This document shows, in pieces, positions 45,587-53,799 of a DNA stretch of 64,000 nt. How positions within the stretch are numbered: the first letter of the stretch is position 1; each line of letters starts with the position of its first letter. The notes beneath the pieces were generated by a model that worked only from the letters and a program-made list of their open reading frames with translations, searched no databases and had not been told where the DNA came from. The stretch is from Sphingobacterium sp. Lineage in GTDB: Bacteria; Bacteroidota; Bacteroidia; Sphingobacteriales; Sphingobacteriaceae. The DNA lies in assembly GCA_031277685.1 (NCBI GenBank), contig JAITLV010000064.1, positions 1-64,000 of the forward strand, in the 5' to 3' direction. The position numbers and the translations under genes were made by a program.

Positions 45587-46546
45587 ATGATTTATATAAC
45601 TGTTTTAGTAGTACTGGTTATTTTAGAGCTATGGTATTTTAAAATAGCTGATAGATTTAATATTATTGATAAACCTAATGAACGTTCATCGCATTCTTCT
45701 ATCACTTTGAGGGGAGGCGGAATTGTTTTTTATTTTGCTGCATTAATATTTTTCATATATTCTGATTTTCAATACCCAAGATTTTTTATTGGTTTAAGTT
45801 TAATGACAGTCATCTCATTTTTAGACGATATCTTTACTCTCTCAAATAAGATTAGATTATTGGTACATTTCTCTGCGGTGTTATTGATGGCCTATGAATT
45901 GGACCTTTTTGATATGCCGTGGTATTATCTTCTAGTCGGATTTATTTTAGTGGTAGGAGTGATTAACGCCTATAATTTTATGGATGGCATCAATGGGATT
46001 ACGGCGTGTTATAGTATGGCTCTCGGGGTGTTACTGATGATTGTCAATCAAAAACTAAACTTTATCGCTCAAGATTTATTGATTTTTATGTTATTAGGGG
46101 TGTTAGTATTTTCTTTTTTTAACTTTCGGACTAAGGCTAAATGCTTTGCAGGCGATGTAGGGTCAGTTGCTATAGCATATATACTTCTCTTTGCGTTAGG
46201 CCTTCTAATTCTGAAAACTGGAGATCTTATTTATTTACTGTTTTTAGTCGTATATGGAGTGGACACTGTCTGGACAATAGTTAGACGGCTTTATCGCAAA
46301 GAAAATATTTTTGAAGCACATCGATCTCATTTATACCAGTTTTTGGCTAACGAGGCAAAAATAAATAAATTATTGGTTTCTTTCACGTATGGGATACTTC
46401 AATTCGCTATTGGTCTTTTGGTTATCGAGTTTTCTGTCAAGCCTTTATATACAAAATTGTTATTCTCCGGTATTATGGTCGGAAGCTTAAGTATTATTTA
46501 TTTGATATATAAAAGCTACATAATTAAAAAATATCTTAAAATATAA
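45587..46546 (+). CDS. WbpL/WecA-type undecaprenyl-phosphate sugar-1-phosphate transferase, locus 2
   Basis: A 319-residue polytopic protein, paralogous to the gene at 23597. It shares the identical DRFNIIDKPNERSSH loop, the FLDD, YNFMDGINGIT and CFAGDVGS motifs, and ends without the basic tail. It should start locus 2 repeat synthesis, probably with QuiNAc or FucNAc 1-phosphate given the WbpV-like neighbour. Confidence 0.91.
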   Translation: MIYITVLVVLVILELWYFKIADRFNIIDKPNERSSHSSITLRGGGIVFYFAALIFFIYSDFQYPRFFIGLSLMTVISFLDDIFTLSNKIRLLVHFSAVLLMAYELDLFDMPWYYLLVGFILVVGVINAYNFMDGINGITACYSMALGVLLMIVNQKLNFIAQDLLIFMLLGVLVFSFFNFRTKAKCFAGDVGSVAIAYILLFALGLLILKTGDLIYLLFLVVYGVDTVWTIVRRLYRKENIFEAHRSHLYQFLANEAKINKLLVSFTYGILQFAIGLLVIEFSVKPLYTKLLFSGIMVGSLSIIYLIYKSYIIKKYLKI

Positions 46547-46551
46547 TAGTA

Positions 46552-46983
46552 ATGAGTAGAGTTAGTTTTATCCAAGGTGGAATTGCAAAAGATGAGCGAG
46601 GGGAGATTCGCTTTATAAATGAATTTGATATGAGTTTAGCTAAAAGATTTTATATCATAAAGAATAAAGAGGTTGGGATAATTAGAGGATGGCGTGCTCA
46701 TAAGATTGAACAGCGTTGGTTCTATGCACTGTCTGGCAGATTTGACTTCGGTCTAGTAAAAATTGATAATTGGGATTCCCCAGATGTGAATCTTCCTTTA
46801 GAAAGAGTTTCTCTTAATGCAAGCGATTTGAAGGTTTTACATATACCTTCAGGATATGGAACTGCTTTTTGTGCCAAGGAGGAAAATAGTGAATTAATTG
46901 TATTTGCTGATTATCCAATTACACATGCATCCTGTGATGATCACACTTGGCCCTCGGATTATTTTAAAAATCTGCAAATGTAA
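46552..46983 (+). CDS. RmlC-like cupin, sugar isomerase/epimerase (FdtA/WxcM-type)
   Basis: A 143-residue single-domain cupin. GWRAHKIEQRWFYALSGRFDFGLV (read near residues 45-68) and IPSGYGTAFCAKEE resemble the FdtA/QdtA/WxcM group of 3,4-ketoisomerases and the RmlC epimerases. It lies 6 bases after the WbpL-like gene. It probably acts on a keto-sugar intermediate, but whether it is an active isomerase is not clear. Confidence 0.78.
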   Translation: MSRVSFIQGGIAKDERGEIRFINEFDMSLAKRFYIIKNKEVGIIRGWRAHKIEQRWFYALSGRFDFGLVKIDNWDSPDVNLPLERVSLNASDLKVLHIPSGYGTAFCAKEENSELIVFADYPITHASCDDHTWPSDYFKNLQM

Positions 46984-46990
46984 TGATAGA

Positions 46991-47083
46991 ATGATAACAA
47001 AAAATATTAAATCATATTTCTTTGGAAGTTTCGGCATAAATATTGCTTATGGAGGCAGACGATTTTTGGTTAACCATCATTAA
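46991..47083 (+). pseudogene. 30-codon ORF, possible acyltransferase N-terminal remnant
   Basis: ATG 46991 opens 30 codons starting MITKNIKSYFFGSFGINIAY and stopping at TAA 47081-47083. The pattern of a short basic helix followed by FG-x-N-I-x-Y-G resembles the start of LbH-type sugar acetyltransferases. It may be what remains of a gene cut by recombination before the wza unit, or chance. Confidence 0.3.
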
Positions 47084-47114
47084 TATATACTAGGGCAATT
47101 TCAAGGAAAAAATA

Positions 47115-47122
47115 TATTTTTG
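47115..47122 (+). promoter_or_regulatory. -7 box of the wza/wzc unit
   Basis: TATTTTTG matches TAnnTTTG, 44 bases before the wza ATG. No clear -33 element. Confidence 0.45.
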
Positions 47123-47166
47123 TTTTTTGATATTTAATGAATTCAATTTAATAATTAAAATAAAGC

Positions 47167-47952
47167 ATGCGGGTATTTTCAAAATATAGCTGTGCACTTG
47201 GGCTGTTTTGTACGTTAGTGTTAGCGCTATTTAATTCTTGTGGCTCACGCAAGAACATGGTCTATTTACAGAACGATTCTACTAGAATCAATACCTTTTA
47301 CGGACAATATGTCCCTAAAATTCAGGTTAATGATATCTTAACAATTGTAGTTACTGCTGCAGATCCAAAAGTTACAGCACCCTTTAACCCTGTTAGTTCG
47401 ATGGCTTCTGGAAATATGACGCAAGCTGTTGATCTAGCTCTTAGGCCTACATATACCGTGGATAAAAATGGAGATGTCACTCTACCTATGCTCGGAAAGG
47501 TAAACGTTGCTGGTTTGACTCGGATTGAGGCTATTGATAAGATTCGGGTAGAGCTAAGCCAATACATTAAGGATCCTGGAGTAAATATTAACTTCAACAA
47601 TTTTAGAATTTCAGTATTAGGGGAGGTTGCAAAACCTGGGTCGTTTACTCTTCCCACAGAGCGTTTGACAGTTTTAGAAGCTCTAAGTATGGCAGGCGAT
47701 CTAACTATACGAGGTGTCCGTCATAATGTGCTATTAATACGTGAAATAGATGGTCAAAAAACGATGCACCGTTTGGATTTAACAAAACAAAGTACCATGA
47801 ACTCACCTTATTATTACTTAGCTCAAAATGATGTTATTTATGTTGAACCAAACAAATCACAAATTAATAACTCTAAACTTGGGGCAAATTCAAATATTAT
47901 TATTTCTATTGCTAGTTTATTAATAACAGTTATTTCTGTATTAACTCGTTAA
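47167..47952 (+). CDS. wza: Polysaccharide export lipoprotein (Wza)
   Basis: A 261-residue outer-membrane lipoprotein with lipobox Cys25 (FNSCGS). A Poly_export domain (VNDILTIVVTAADPKV near residues 55-70, through NGDVTLPMLGKVNVAGLT) is followed by one SLBB domain (ISVLGEVAKPGSFTLP near residue 145) and a C-terminal membrane helix. This is the Bacteroidota short Wza form. The Wzc kinase gene follows by 7 bases, the standard export pair. Confidence 0.91.
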   Translation: MRVFSKYSCALGLFCTLVLALFNSCGSRKNMVYLQNDSTRINTFYGQYVPKIQVNDILTIVVTAADPKVTAPFNPVSSMASGNMTQAVDLALRPTYTVDKNGDVTLPMLGKVNVAGLTRIEAIDKIRVELSQYIKDPGVNINFNNFRISVLGEVAKPGSFTLPTERLTVLEALSMAGDLTIRGVRHNVLLIREIDGQKTMHRLDLTKQSTMNSPYYYLAQNDVIYVEPNKSQINNSKLGANSNIIISIASLLITVISVLTR

Positions 47953-47959
47953 AAGATCC

Positions 47960-50359
47960 ATGGAATTACAACCTATACAAAACAAAGAAACTCAAGAAGG
48001 AGGAATTAATCTAAGACAACTTTTTGAACAATATGCCTTTTATTGGAAATGGTTTTTACTTTCAGTGGTATTAGCCTTAATTATTGCAACCGTATATTTG
48101 CGATACGCACAAAGGACATATAATACAACTGCTAAAATTTTATTAAAAGATGAAAGAAGTGCTTCTGCTGGAGAATTGGCTGGTATCGCGGAGCTAAATA
48201 GCAGTATGGGATTTGGTGGTAGTAGAGCTGCTTTTGTTTCCGATCAAATTGAAGTTCTTTCTTCTCGTAGGTTAATGCGAAAAGTTGTCGATAAATACAA
48301 TCTAAATATTATTTATGCTACAAAAGGCAATATTAGTTCTTCTGAGGTTTTGAAGAACGATATGCCTTTTATACTTGATCCTTTGGGATCAGCCGACAGC
48401 GTGCGAATAAATATCCAAGCTCAAGTTGTTAATTCGAATCTAATAAATGTAATTGATCTAGTATCAAATGAAAAATATAAATTTCCATTTGATAAGACTG
48501 TAAAAATTGGAGATAATTCTTTGATTTTTAGAAGGAATAAAGAAAATAAAGTGGATGTTGGGACAGAATACTTGATTAGGGTTGTTTCTAAAGATTGGGC
48601 TGTTGATGCAAATCTTGCTGCCATAAAGATCGTTCCAGGAAAAGAAATGCAATCTTATGTAGTAAACTTTTCCATGTTATCCACTCTGGGAAGAAAGGCT
48701 GAACTTGTTTTAAATGCTCTAATCGACACTTATAATGCTGATTTAACCAATGATAAGCTAAGAACAACTCGTGCTACGTCTGATTTTATCAATAAAAGAT
48801 TAATGCTAATCTCAAAAGATCTGTCAGGTGCAGATGCAGAGGCAGCAGATTTTAAATCTGCAAATTCAATGGTCGATATGGCTACTGAAGCCTCTGTTTT
48901 TCTTAGTACAGCGTCTGATAATGATAAAAAGGTTTTAGAATATCGTACACAGTTACGTCTCGTAGACCATATGAATGATTTTCTAAAAGATCAAAAAGTC
49001 GGAAAATTATTGCCATCAAATATAGGTCTGCAAGATGGCTCAATCGCTTCAGCTATTGAGATATATAATAAGCTGGTATTAGAAAGGGATGATCTATTGA
49101 AATCAGCTTCTGAACAAAATCCTGCTGTAATAGCTTTAAATGAAAATATAGGTGAGAGCAACCAAAGTATTCGTCAGGCTCTTGAAAACTATAGAAAAGT
49201 AACTCAATTAGCATTGCAAAGTATAGAGCGAAAATCTAATGAGATAAAAGGAAGAATTAATTCAATTCCAAGTCAGGAGCAAGGATTTAAGAAGATTTCT
49301 AGGCAACAACAAATAGTTGAATCTTTATATCTTTTGTTATTACAAAAGCGCGAAGAAAGTGAAGTAAAAGCTGCTGCGACTCCAGATAATTTAAAAATTA
49401 TTGATGCTGCTTACGGAAATGGTCTACCAGTATCACCAAGGAAGGCTATAATACTTTTTGCTGCTTTAGTATTAGGTTGTCTATTCCCTTTTGGTATCTT
49501 GTATTTGAAATTCTTGTTGGATAACAAAATCCATTCCCGTAAGGACATTGAAGATATTGTTAAGGTTCCTGTACTAGGTGAAATCCCTACTGCAGAGGAT
49601 ACAATAGTACACCTTAATGACCGCTCTTCGTTGGCCGAAGCCTTCCGTATCCTACGGACAAATATGAATTTTATGTTCGGGGCTGATCAAAAGGATACTT
49701 CAAAAGTTGTCTTCGTTACTTCAACTATTTCAGGTGAAGGTAAGTCCTTTGTGACGACCAACCTTGCGCAGATCTTGTCCATGTCTGGAAAAAAGGTTTT
49801 ATTGATAGGTGCGGATATCCGAAGTCCAAAAGTATTGGATTATTTGGGACTATCTCATTTACAACATACCAATGTTGGAATTACTCAGTTTTTAATCAAT
49901 CCGGAAATGGACGTAGATAACATCATTATTAAAAAGCCTGGTAATTATGATTTTGATGTTGTTTATTCGGGTTATATTGCCCCTAATCCCGCGGAGCTTT
50001 TGATGAATGGTCATTTCGATGATGTAATTAAATACGCACGCGATCACTATGACTATATATTGGTGGATACAGCGCCAGTTAGTTTGGTAACGGACACACT
50101 ATTAATTGCACATAATGCAGACTTGACCTTATATGTTTCTCGCGTAAATTACTTAGATAAACGTTTATTGCAGGTACCACGTGAATTGTATGTTGATGGT
50201 AAATTGAAAAATCTTGCAGCTGTTGTCAATGATGTGGACTTTGCACGTGGCTATGGCTATGGCTATGGTTATGGATACGGCTATGGAGACAAAGGTAAAA
50301 AGAAAACAGGATTTTCAAAAGTTTGGCAAGACTTAAAAGATCGTCTAAATATAAAATAA
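47960..50359 (+). CDS. wzc: Polysaccharide co-polymerase with tyrosine autokinase (Wzc)
   Basis: A 799-residue protein. Two membrane helices (about 30-50 and 505-525) flank a large periplasmic Wzz/GNVR-type coiled-coil domain. The cytosolic BY-kinase domain has Walker A SGEGKS near residue 592, Walker A-prime LLIGADIR near 616 and Walker B YILVDTAP near 700. The A-prime motif has Gly where most BY-kinases have Asp (D-x-D-x-R). The C-terminus carries six consecutive Gly-Tyr pairs (nt 50249-50284), the autophosphorylation cluster, then a basic tail. It controls chain length and export together with Wza. Confidence 0.92.
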   Translation: MELQPIQNKETQEGGINLRQLFEQYAFYWKWFLLSVVLALIIATVYLRYAQRTYNTTAKILLKDERSASAGELAGIAELNSSMGFGGSRAAFVSDQIEVLSSRRLMRKVVDKYNLNIIYATKGNISSSEVLKNDMPFILDPLGSADSVRINIQAQVVNSNLINVIDLVSNEKYKFPFDKTVKIGDNSLIFRRNKENKVDVGTEYLIRVVSKDWAVDANLAAIKIVPGKEMQSYVVNFSMLSTLGRKAELVLNALIDTYNADLTNDKLRTTRATSDFINKRLMLISKDLSGADAEAADFKSANSMVDMATEASVFLSTASDNDKKVLEYRTQLRLVDHMNDFLKDQKVGKLLPSNIGLQDGSIASAIEIYNKLVLERDDLLKSASEQNPAVIALNENIGESNQSIRQALENYRKVTQLALQSIERKSNEIKGRINSIPSQEQGFKKISRQQQIVESLYLLLLQKREESEVKAAATPDNLKIIDAAYGNGLPVSPRKAIILFAALVLGCLFPFGILYLKFLLDNKIHSRKDIEDIVKVPVLGEIPTAEDTIVHLNDRSSLAEAFRILRTNMNFMFGADQKDTSKVVFVTSTISGEGKSFVTTNLAQILSMSGKKVLLIGADIRSPKVLDYLGLSHLQHTNVGITQFLINPEMDVDNIIIKKPGNYDFDVVYSGYIAPNPAELLMNGHFDDVIKYARDHYDYILVDTAPVSLVTDTLLIAHNADLTLYVSRVNYLDKRLLQVPRELYVDGKLKNLAAVVNDVDFARGYGYGYGYGYGYGDKGKKKTGFSKVWQDLKDRLNIK
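50249..50284 (+). repeat. Hexanucleotide tandem repeat coding the Wzc Gly-Tyr cluster
   Basis: Six units of GGNTAY: three perfect GGCTAT copies, then GGTTAT, GGATAC and GGCTAT. Slippage in steps of 6 bases would change the number of Gly-Tyr pairs without breaking the frame. Confidence 0.8.
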
Positions 50360-50396
50360 AATAGCAATAAGACAGGTTTTGGCCTTATTGTTGTGG

Positions 50397-50428
50397 AACC
50401 CCAAATCAAATATTGATTTGGGGTTTTT
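50397..50428 (+). terminator. Strong rho-independent terminator ending locus 2
   Basis: AACCCCAAATCAA (50397-50409) and its exact complement (50413-50425) form a perfect 13-bp stem with a 3-base loop, followed by T residues. It shows that an upstream TTG start for the next gene (50379) is not used. Confidence 0.9.
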
Positions 50429-50495
50429 AATTTATACTAATTTTTTAAAAGACCCATTTAAGATATGTAATACATTAAATACTAATCAACACACT

Positions 50496-51194
50496 ATGAA
50501 GAAAAAGCTATTATACACATTTATCGGACTTGCTTGTTTATCTATAGGAAAGCTTTCAGCTCAATTTTCACGCCCGGTTAGTATAGGTGCGGGGGCGGGT
50601 GTGGCCTATAATCTGACCGATCTGGCTAATGTAGAATCAAACTTTACGTTCTACGGTGAAGGTGATTATTTGATCACCCCCTTTATTTCTGTTGGCCTAC
50701 GTGGAGAAAAAGGTACCTTAAGCGGGCACGGTTACGAAAGTGAATTTAAAAATCGATACTTTGCGGGAAACTTAAACGGTAAAGTTCGTTTGGGACAATT
50801 TATGAATCGTGCCAATGATTATAGCCGATACACATTGGAAGCAAATACTCTTTCACGTGCCCTATCAAACATATATGTTGGCGTTGGTGCTGGTTTAGTG
50901 AAAAATCGCATTGCAAGAGATATTGCGGCGAACTATGCCGATGGAATCGTGAACCAGGGCGGAGAACTGGTGCCATCTGAGGATTTGGGAGAAGTCCATT
51001 TCGTGGTTCCTGTCAATGTGGGGGTAGATATCCCTTTTGGTCGTACTTTATACGGTCCACAGTGGGCGATTAATGTAAACTATCAGCATACCTTGACTTT
51101 TAACGATAATCTGGATGGTATCAAGAATAAAAATAATGATCAATATGGTTTCGTGTCTTTGGGTGTAAAATATGCACTTTTCAATCGGAAATAA
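50496..51194 (+). CDS. Outer-membrane beta-barrel protein
   Basis: About 232 residues from ATG 50496, which begins a signal peptide ending KLSAQ. The mature part alternates hydrophobic and polar residues with aromatic girdles and ends KYALFNRK, the profile of an OmpA/OmpX-like or porin-like 8-10-stranded barrel. The next gene is gldK, 30 bases downstream in line. No PorP/SprF-type motif was seen, so its role with GldK/GldN is open. Confidence 0.8.
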   Translation: MKKKLLYTFIGLACLSIGKLSAQFSRPVSIGAGAGVAYNLTDLANVESNFTFYGEGDYLITPFISVGLRGEKGTLSGHGYESEFKNRYFAGNLNGKVRLGQFMNRANDYSRYTLEANTLSRALSNIYVGVGAGLVKNRIARDIAANYADGIVNQGGELVPSEDLGEVHFVVPVNVGVDIPFGRTLYGPQWAINVNYQHTLTFNDNLDGIKNKNNDQYGFVSLGVKYALFNRK

Positions 51195-51224
51195 GCGAAT
51201 CGAACAACCTAATTTAATTAACGA

Positions 51225-52526
51225 ATGATGATAAATATATTAAAACAGATTTATAAAAATCGTTTGCCGGTCATTGCAGCATTGGCTCTTTTGATTGGCT
51301 TCTCAGCCTGTAAATCCAACTCGGCCATATATAAAGCGCCTAAGGTAAGCGCCTTTCGGGGTGGTAAGCTGCCTGCCCCTCCGGGAATGGTTTATATCCC
51401 TTCGGGAACAATTCTATTCAAGGGATCTTTGGATAGCGGTAATGTGGGTAAAAATGTGAGTGTAAGTGCTTTTTTTATTGATGAGGCTGAAGTAACAAAT
51501 AAACAATATCGCGAATTCGTCAATTGGGTAGCTGATTCGGTGGCGGTAACGGATTACTTACAGGATGATCAATACTTTTTAGAGATAGCTGGTGAACAGG
51601 TGGGGCAACGGAGAATTAACTGGGCGAAAGTGAAGAAGCTATCTCCTTTATGGAAGAGCAACGATCCAAGCATTCAAGAGCGTATAGCGCCAATGTTGGA
51701 AATGCGCGGTAACAGGCGTGCGCTCAATCCGGAGGTAATTAAATATCGCTTCTCTTATTTGCAGTCAAAAGGCAATATGAAAAAAGCCTACGTGACAGAT
51801 TCTGTTGCTGTCATGCCTGTAGAAGATATTTGGACAAAGGATTTTCCAAATGCACAGTTAGCCTCTTTAGACGCGAATTATTTTACACATCCTTCGTTTG
51901 ACTATTATCCTGTCGTCGGCGTGACATGGCGACAAGCGCGGGCATTCACCGATTGGCGTGCAAGTGAAATGGCTTCAACGGTCTTGAAAAACTCTTACTT
52001 GAATGGTTATCAATTGAGCCTTAGCTTGCCGACAGAGGCACAGTGGCAATATGCTGCTTCTGGTAAACTGGATCCACAGGATACAATTGCGGGTTCCCGA
52101 ATGACAATTGATGGTACGGAGGGTAAAAAGAAATTGGCTGTCAACTTTAAACAAGGGGATGGTACGTACTCCCGTGATGGCGCAACATTCACCTTACCTG
52201 TTAAATCATATATGCCGAATGCTTTTGGTGTTTACAATATGGCTGGTAATGTTTCCGAGTGGACATTGGACGCGTATAGCCCATCAGCTGTCGTATTTGT
52301 CAATGACCTTAACCCAGCATTATTATATGATGCCGATGCAAAGGATGGCGATGCATTGAAAAGAAAAGTCGTCCGTGGTGGCTCATGGAAAGACAATGGT
52401 GAGCAGTTGAATAGTGAGACCCGTAATTATTCTGTAGACTACGAACCGCATTCTTATATTGGGTTTCGCTGTGTCATGTCTGCATTTGAGATGCCAACGG
52501 TGCAAAGTAAAACACGTAAGTATTAA
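51225..52526 (+). CDS. gldK: GldK-like lipoprotein (formylglycine-generating-enzyme-like domain)
   Basis: A 433-residue lipoprotein with lipobox Cys29 (FSACKS). The body is an FGE/SUMF1-type domain without recognisable catalytic cysteine pair, starting PPGMVYIPSGTILFKGS near residue 57 and with VTWRQARAFTDWR, LPTEAQWQYAASG, NVSEWTLDAY and GGSWKDN in order. GldK (PorK) forms an outer-membrane ring with GldN in type IX secretion. The gldN-like gene follows by 27 bases. Genes gldL and gldM, which normally stand between, are absent here. Confidence 0.85.
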   Translation: MMINILKQIYKNRLPVIAALALLIGFSACKSNSAIYKAPKVSAFRGGKLPAPPGMVYIPSGTILFKGSLDSGNVGKNVSVSAFFIDEAEVTNKQYREFVNWVADSVAVTDYLQDDQYFLEIAGEQVGQRRINWAKVKKLSPLWKSNDPSIQERIAPMLEMRGNRRALNPEVIKYRFSYLQSKGNMKKAYVTDSVAVMPVEDIWTKDFPNAQLASLDANYFTHPSFDYYPVVGVTWRQARAFTDWRASEMASTVLKNSYLNGYQLSLSLPTEAQWQYAASGKLDPQDTIAGSRMTIDGTEGKKKLAVNFKQGDGTYSRDGATFTLPVKSYMPNAFGVYNMAGNVSEWTLDAYSPSAVVFVNDLNPALLYDADAKDGDALKRKVVRGGSWKDNGEQLNSETRNYSVDYEPHSYIGFRCVMSAFEMPTVQSKTRKY

Positions 52527-52553
52527 ACCGGACTGTAAAATATAAATTCGATA

Positions 52554-53615
52554 ATGATGAACATGAAAACAATACTGACAGTTACCATGGCATTGGTAAC
52601 CGGATCCTTGTTCGCTCAGCAAGAGACAACAATAGATACAGTTCCTAAAAAACAGGATACCTTAAATAATGTAATGTCAGCAATACCGGTTGCTTCGGGG
52701 GAGGTTAATCCGGATACGATACCAACTACCGATGGATTTTATCAGGCAAATAGCATGGAGGATGCTGTGCCGTTCGCTTACCCTGAAGTGAACAAAAAAA
52801 ATATCCGTTTTTACAAACGTGTATGGCGCGATATTGATCTAAAAGATGAAAAGAATTACATCTTGGCAATTCCAGGAAACTCGCTGATTGAAGTTGTCAT
52901 GAAAGCGATTGAAAAAGGGAAATTGTCATTATATAGCCCTGATGATGATTCTTTCAAAGGTCGTTTAAGTGCACAAGAAGGGATGGCCCGTTTTGCGGAT
53001 AGTGTATTGGTGCCGATCTTCGACGGAGAGGGAAACCAGATTGATTCAAAGATGGCTCTCAATGAATTCGATCCGAGCCGCGTGACTAAATTCCGCGTCA
53101 AAGAAGATATCTTTTTCGATAAACAACGGAGCAGACTAGAGACCCGTATTATCGGCGTAGCGCCATTAATGAATATTACCACTTCAGCGGAGCTGGCTGA
53201 ATCTGTGGGAGCAACTCCTGCGTTTTGGCTGTATTTCCCGCAACTGCGTTATAGTCTGGTACAGGTGGATATTTCGGATCCGGATAAAGGACTCTATGAT
53301 ATGACCATGGATGATTTTTTTGTACAGAATAAATTTGCGAGCACAATCGTGCGCGAATCATCTCCTGGCATGTTACAGAATGTTAAAGAATCAGAAAATG
53401 GTGGGCAGTCATTGGATGGACGAAAAGTTGAAGAGAAGCTGGATGCTTTTAAAAAGAAATTATGGAGCAATCCAAAAGGTGTGAAAGCGGAAGATTTGGA
53501 AGGTAGCCAATCCAATCAGACTGAATCGAAAGAAAAACAAGCGCAGCTAGAACAGCAGGAAGAAGGGAAATCTGAGAATTCGGAAAACACCAAAGAAACG
53601 GAAGAAAAGCTGTAA
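52554..53615 (+). CDS. gldN: GldN-like protein (type IX secretion ring component)
   Basis: A 353-residue exported protein with a signal peptide ending LFAQ. The core has IRFYKRVWRDIDLKDEKN near residue 83, the diagnostic IFFDKQRSRLETRIIGVAP near residue 187 and ATPAFWLYFPQLR near 223, all typical of GldN/PorN. The last 60 residues are Glu/Gln/Lys-rich. It probably pairs with the GldK-like lipoprotein encoded immediately upstream. It closes the unit before a terminator. Confidence 0.87.
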   Translation: MMNMKTILTVTMALVTGSLFAQQETTIDTVPKKQDTLNNVMSAIPVASGEVNPDTIPTTDGFYQANSMEDAVPFAYPEVNKKNIRFYKRVWRDIDLKDEKNYILAIPGNSLIEVVMKAIEKGKLSLYSPDDDSFKGRLSAQEGMARFADSVLVPIFDGEGNQIDSKMALNEFDPSRVTKFRVKEDIFFDKQRSRLETRIIGVAPLMNITTSAELAESVGATPAFWLYFPQLRYSLVQVDISDPDKGLYDMTMDDFFVQNKFASTIVRESSPGMLQNVKESENGGQSLDGRKVEEKLDAFKKKLWSNPKGVKAEDLEGSQSNQTESKEKQAQLEQQEEGKSENSENTKETEEKL

Positions 53616-53633
53616 GCTAAGAATTAAGGTATT

Positions 53634-53677
53634 GAAAGCGAGTTGCGTCATTCCCATTGAACAACTCGCTTTCTTTT
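53634..53677 (+). terminator. Terminator after the gldN-like gene
   Basis: GAAAGCGAGTTG (53634-53645) pairs perfectly with CAACTCGCTTTC (53662-53673) over a 16-base loop, followed by TTTT. Confidence 0.85.
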
Positions 53678-53732
53678 AAATTTCATTATTTATTAATATC
53701 AGGATAATGGAATTGGTATAAATATTGCCTAT

Positions 53733-53740
53733 TAGTTTTG
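53733..53740 (+). promoter_or_regulatory. -7 box of the sugar nucleotidyltransferase gene
   Basis: TAGTTTTG matches TAnnTTTG. A TTG at 53713-53715 may be the -33 element. The leader is about 53 bases. Confidence 0.5.
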
Positions 53741-53799
53741 TGCAATAAGTAAGGCAATTGTTTTTTTAATTAAAAAATCACTTTAAACTAACAGGAAAA

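Noticed and set aside
50379..50495. N-terminal extension of the outer-membrane barrel gene
   Set aside because: It would include the strong terminator at 50397-50428, and a clean signal peptide starts at 50496.
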